Shown here piece after piece: positions 5,235-6,481 of a stretch of 6,481 nucleotides of DNA. Every line of letters begins with the position of its first letter. Position 1 is the first letter of the stretch. Origin of the DNA: an uncultured Clostridium sp. (GTDB lineage Bacteria > Bacillota > Clostridia > TANB77 > CAG-508); NCBI GenBank assembly GCA_945874585.1, contig CAMCHB010000058.1:1-6481 (forward strand), written 5' to 3'. Below the pieces are notes generated by a model, which saw only the letters and a list, made by a program, of their open reading frames with translations, searched no databases and had not been told where the DNA came from. The translations under genes and the position numbers were made by a program.

Positions 5235-5237
5235 TAT
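5226..5237. promoter_or_regulatory. Palindrome over the abrB -35 box, possible operator
   Basis: ATATTGCAATAT is a perfect 12-bp inverted repeat that contains the whole -35 hexamer TTGCAA. A protein bound here would block sigma-A. The regulator is unknown; AbrB itself does not need a strict palindrome. In AT-rich DNA it could be chance. Confidence 0.4.
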
Positions 5238-5257
5238 GAATTTTCCAATTTTTCGAA

Positions 5258-6481
5258 TTATTTTCCTACGCGTATAATCTTTTGCATTGGATTATACGTA
5301 TCACTCGATAAAACTGTCTTTGATACGGTTCTACCATTTAATATTAAATATTTATAAGTAACCGTTTTCACACCATTAGCTCCTTTTTGCTCTACTACTT
5401 TTTTGCCTGCTGGCAATGAACTGTCTGTAATTGTTTTGGTGGTAAATGGTATGGTGTTTATCACTACCGGTTCTAGTCTTACTTCATATTCTGTCTCTTC
5501 ACGTATGCCATAAATATCAATTTTGGCAACGCCACCTCCAACAGATCCAACGATTTTAATTGGATACGATCTTGTGTTCTTAAATTTAAAATCTGTACTT
5601 CCATATACAACAGTTGCATCTAATCCAGCCTTTACATAGGAGGTAACAAACTGATGATTTCTTCTAGATGTAACATCTAAATTGGCATATACAACCGCAT
5701 TGTACAGAGTAGATGATATTTGGCAAATACCGCCTCCTAAACCATCTACTACCTGCCCATTGGAATATACTTTGGCTTCTTTATAGCCTGCTGCTATACT
5801 TCTTTCTCCTACTACTTTATTATAAGAAAATTCCTCTCCTGGCATCAAAACAACTCCATTTATTTTGTTGATAGCAAGTTTTAAATTGTTGCTTCGATTT
5901 TTATTACTTGCATCGTATTTTGTACTAAAAGAAGAAAGCAAGTCTGGAAATGCTTCTGTTCCAATTTGACTGGTTGTAACGTTTGGTTTTGTATATTTTA
6001 ATGGAATTGTATATTCTTCTTTATCTTCCTGTAACATCTCTTTTGCTTTTTCAACATCAAAGTCGACCCCTTCTACATGAGGATATACGGTAAACGGATT
6101 GGTTGTATAATAAGCATCTTGTGGTTCTACGTATATTTCCTGATGAATTTTGTCAAGGTCAATGGATTCAGGTTGCTTGATTTCAACGGGAATCTCTACC
6201 TTTTTTTCCTCTTGTGTTTCTTTTTGGATACTTTCAATGATACGATTTGCTAATTCATTTTGTTGTATGACATATCCTTCTGTACCTTTTGTAATAATCA
6301 ATTTTCCATCTTCTACATAATAACTGTATTGTTTTAATGCATGTGGTAAATTTGGTTCTATATCAGCTATTAAATTTTTTTGATTTTCTTGATTGTATTG
6401 ATAAGCAATAGGAAGATTTTTCTTTTGCATAAAGGTTGCTAAAATTTGATAATTATTTTCAAATATATTTCCTTCTCTACC
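5258..6481 (-). CDS. VanW-family cell-wall protein with G5 domain, 5' end outside the window
   Basis: The open frame continues past the first visible ATG (6430, no ribosome site) to the window edge with no stop. The extra codons read GREGNIFENNYQ, a motif common in the front half of YoaR/VanW proteins, so the true start is upstream of the window. At least 407 aa are visible. In order there are two peptidoglycan-binding-4-like segments (around 6220-6310 and 5960-6075, the latter with EGVDFDVEKAKEML) and then the VanW domain at about 5504-5929. The VanW domain holds MPGEEFSYNKVVGER, DGLGGGICQISSTLYNAV, RRNHQFVTSYV and KFKNTRSYPIKI. A C-terminal G5 domain at about 5264-5482 includes TDSSLPAGKKVVEQKGANG. 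The protein is presumably exported and acts at peptidoglycan. The VanW name comes from a vancomycin-resistance cluster gene of unknown function; nothing here indicates resistance. No clear terminator separates it from abrB. Confidence 0.93.
   Translation of the reverse strand, partial: GREGNIFENNYQILATFMQKKNLPIAYQYNQENQKNLIADIEPNLPHALKQYSYYVEDGKLIITKGTEGYVIQQNELANRIIESIQKETQEEKKVEIPVEIKQPESIDLDKIHQEIYVEPQDAYYTTNPFTVYPHVEGVDFDVEKAKEMLQEDKEEYTIPLKYTKPNVTTSQIGTEAFPDLLSSFSTKYDASNKNRSNNLKLAINKINGVVLMPGEEFSYNKVVGERSIAAGYKEAKVYSNGQVVDGLGGGICQISSTLYNAVVYANLDVTSRRNHQFVTSYVKAGLDATVVYGSTDFKFKNTRSYPIKIVGSVGGGVAKIDIYGIREETEYEVRLEPVVINTIPFTTKTITDSSLPAGKKVVEQKGANGVKTVTYKYLILNGRTVSKTVLSSDTYNPMQKIIRVGK

Noticed and set aside
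5504..5929. Vancomycin-resistance gene implied by the VanW name
   Set aside because: VanW domains are widespread in cell-wall proteins, and no vanH/A/X/S/R-type gene is in the window.

Overview
The window is AT-rich, with strong AGGAGG-type ribosome binding sites, sigma-A-like promoters and compact U-tailed hairpin terminators. This points to a low-GC Bacillota (Firmicutes). The gene content supports a clostridial or bacilli-like genome: a GerMN protein, a VanW/G5 cell-wall protein, an AbrB regulator with a zinc-ribbon-like tail, and the order yabB-rsmI facing abrB, which I know from Bacillus subtilis. No mobile element, CRISPR array, rRNA or tRNA was seen. The species cannot be named from the sequence.

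Layout. (1) Positions 1-194, minus: the N-terminus of an unrecognised membrane-anchored protein, with its own promoter. The 319-base gap after it (195-513) holds that promoter, a purine-rich leader, an 11-bp tandem repeat and the terminator of the next gene. (2) 514-1176, minus: a hemolysin III / TrhA membrane protein. A promoter lies inside the longer open frame, so the likely start is GTG at 1176. (3) 1328-1888, plus, divergent from trhA: a membrane-anchored single-GerMN-domain protein. (4) 1968-2483 and 2624-3022, plus: two unrecognised small membrane proteins, each with its own promoter and terminator. The first has an Asp/His-rich tail. (5) 3043-3183, minus: a possible 46-residue basic protein converging on the second membrane gene. 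(6) 3270-4863, plus: a tight two-gene RNA-modification operon, a TrmN6-like (YabB) methyltransferase followed by RsmI with a TTG start. (7) 4891-5157, minus: AbrB-type regulator, convergent with rsmI across a terminator that can serve both strands. (8) 5258-6481, minus: VanW-G5 protein whose 5' end lies outside the window.

The best-understood part is 3270-5157, the conserved translation-modification and transition-state-regulator neighbourhood. The genes on the left are mostly independent one-gene units on both strands, largely membrane or envelope proteins. I see no convincing new multi-gene system. The most open items are the 46-residue ORF, the Asp/His-tailed membrane protein and the palindrome on the abrB promoter.
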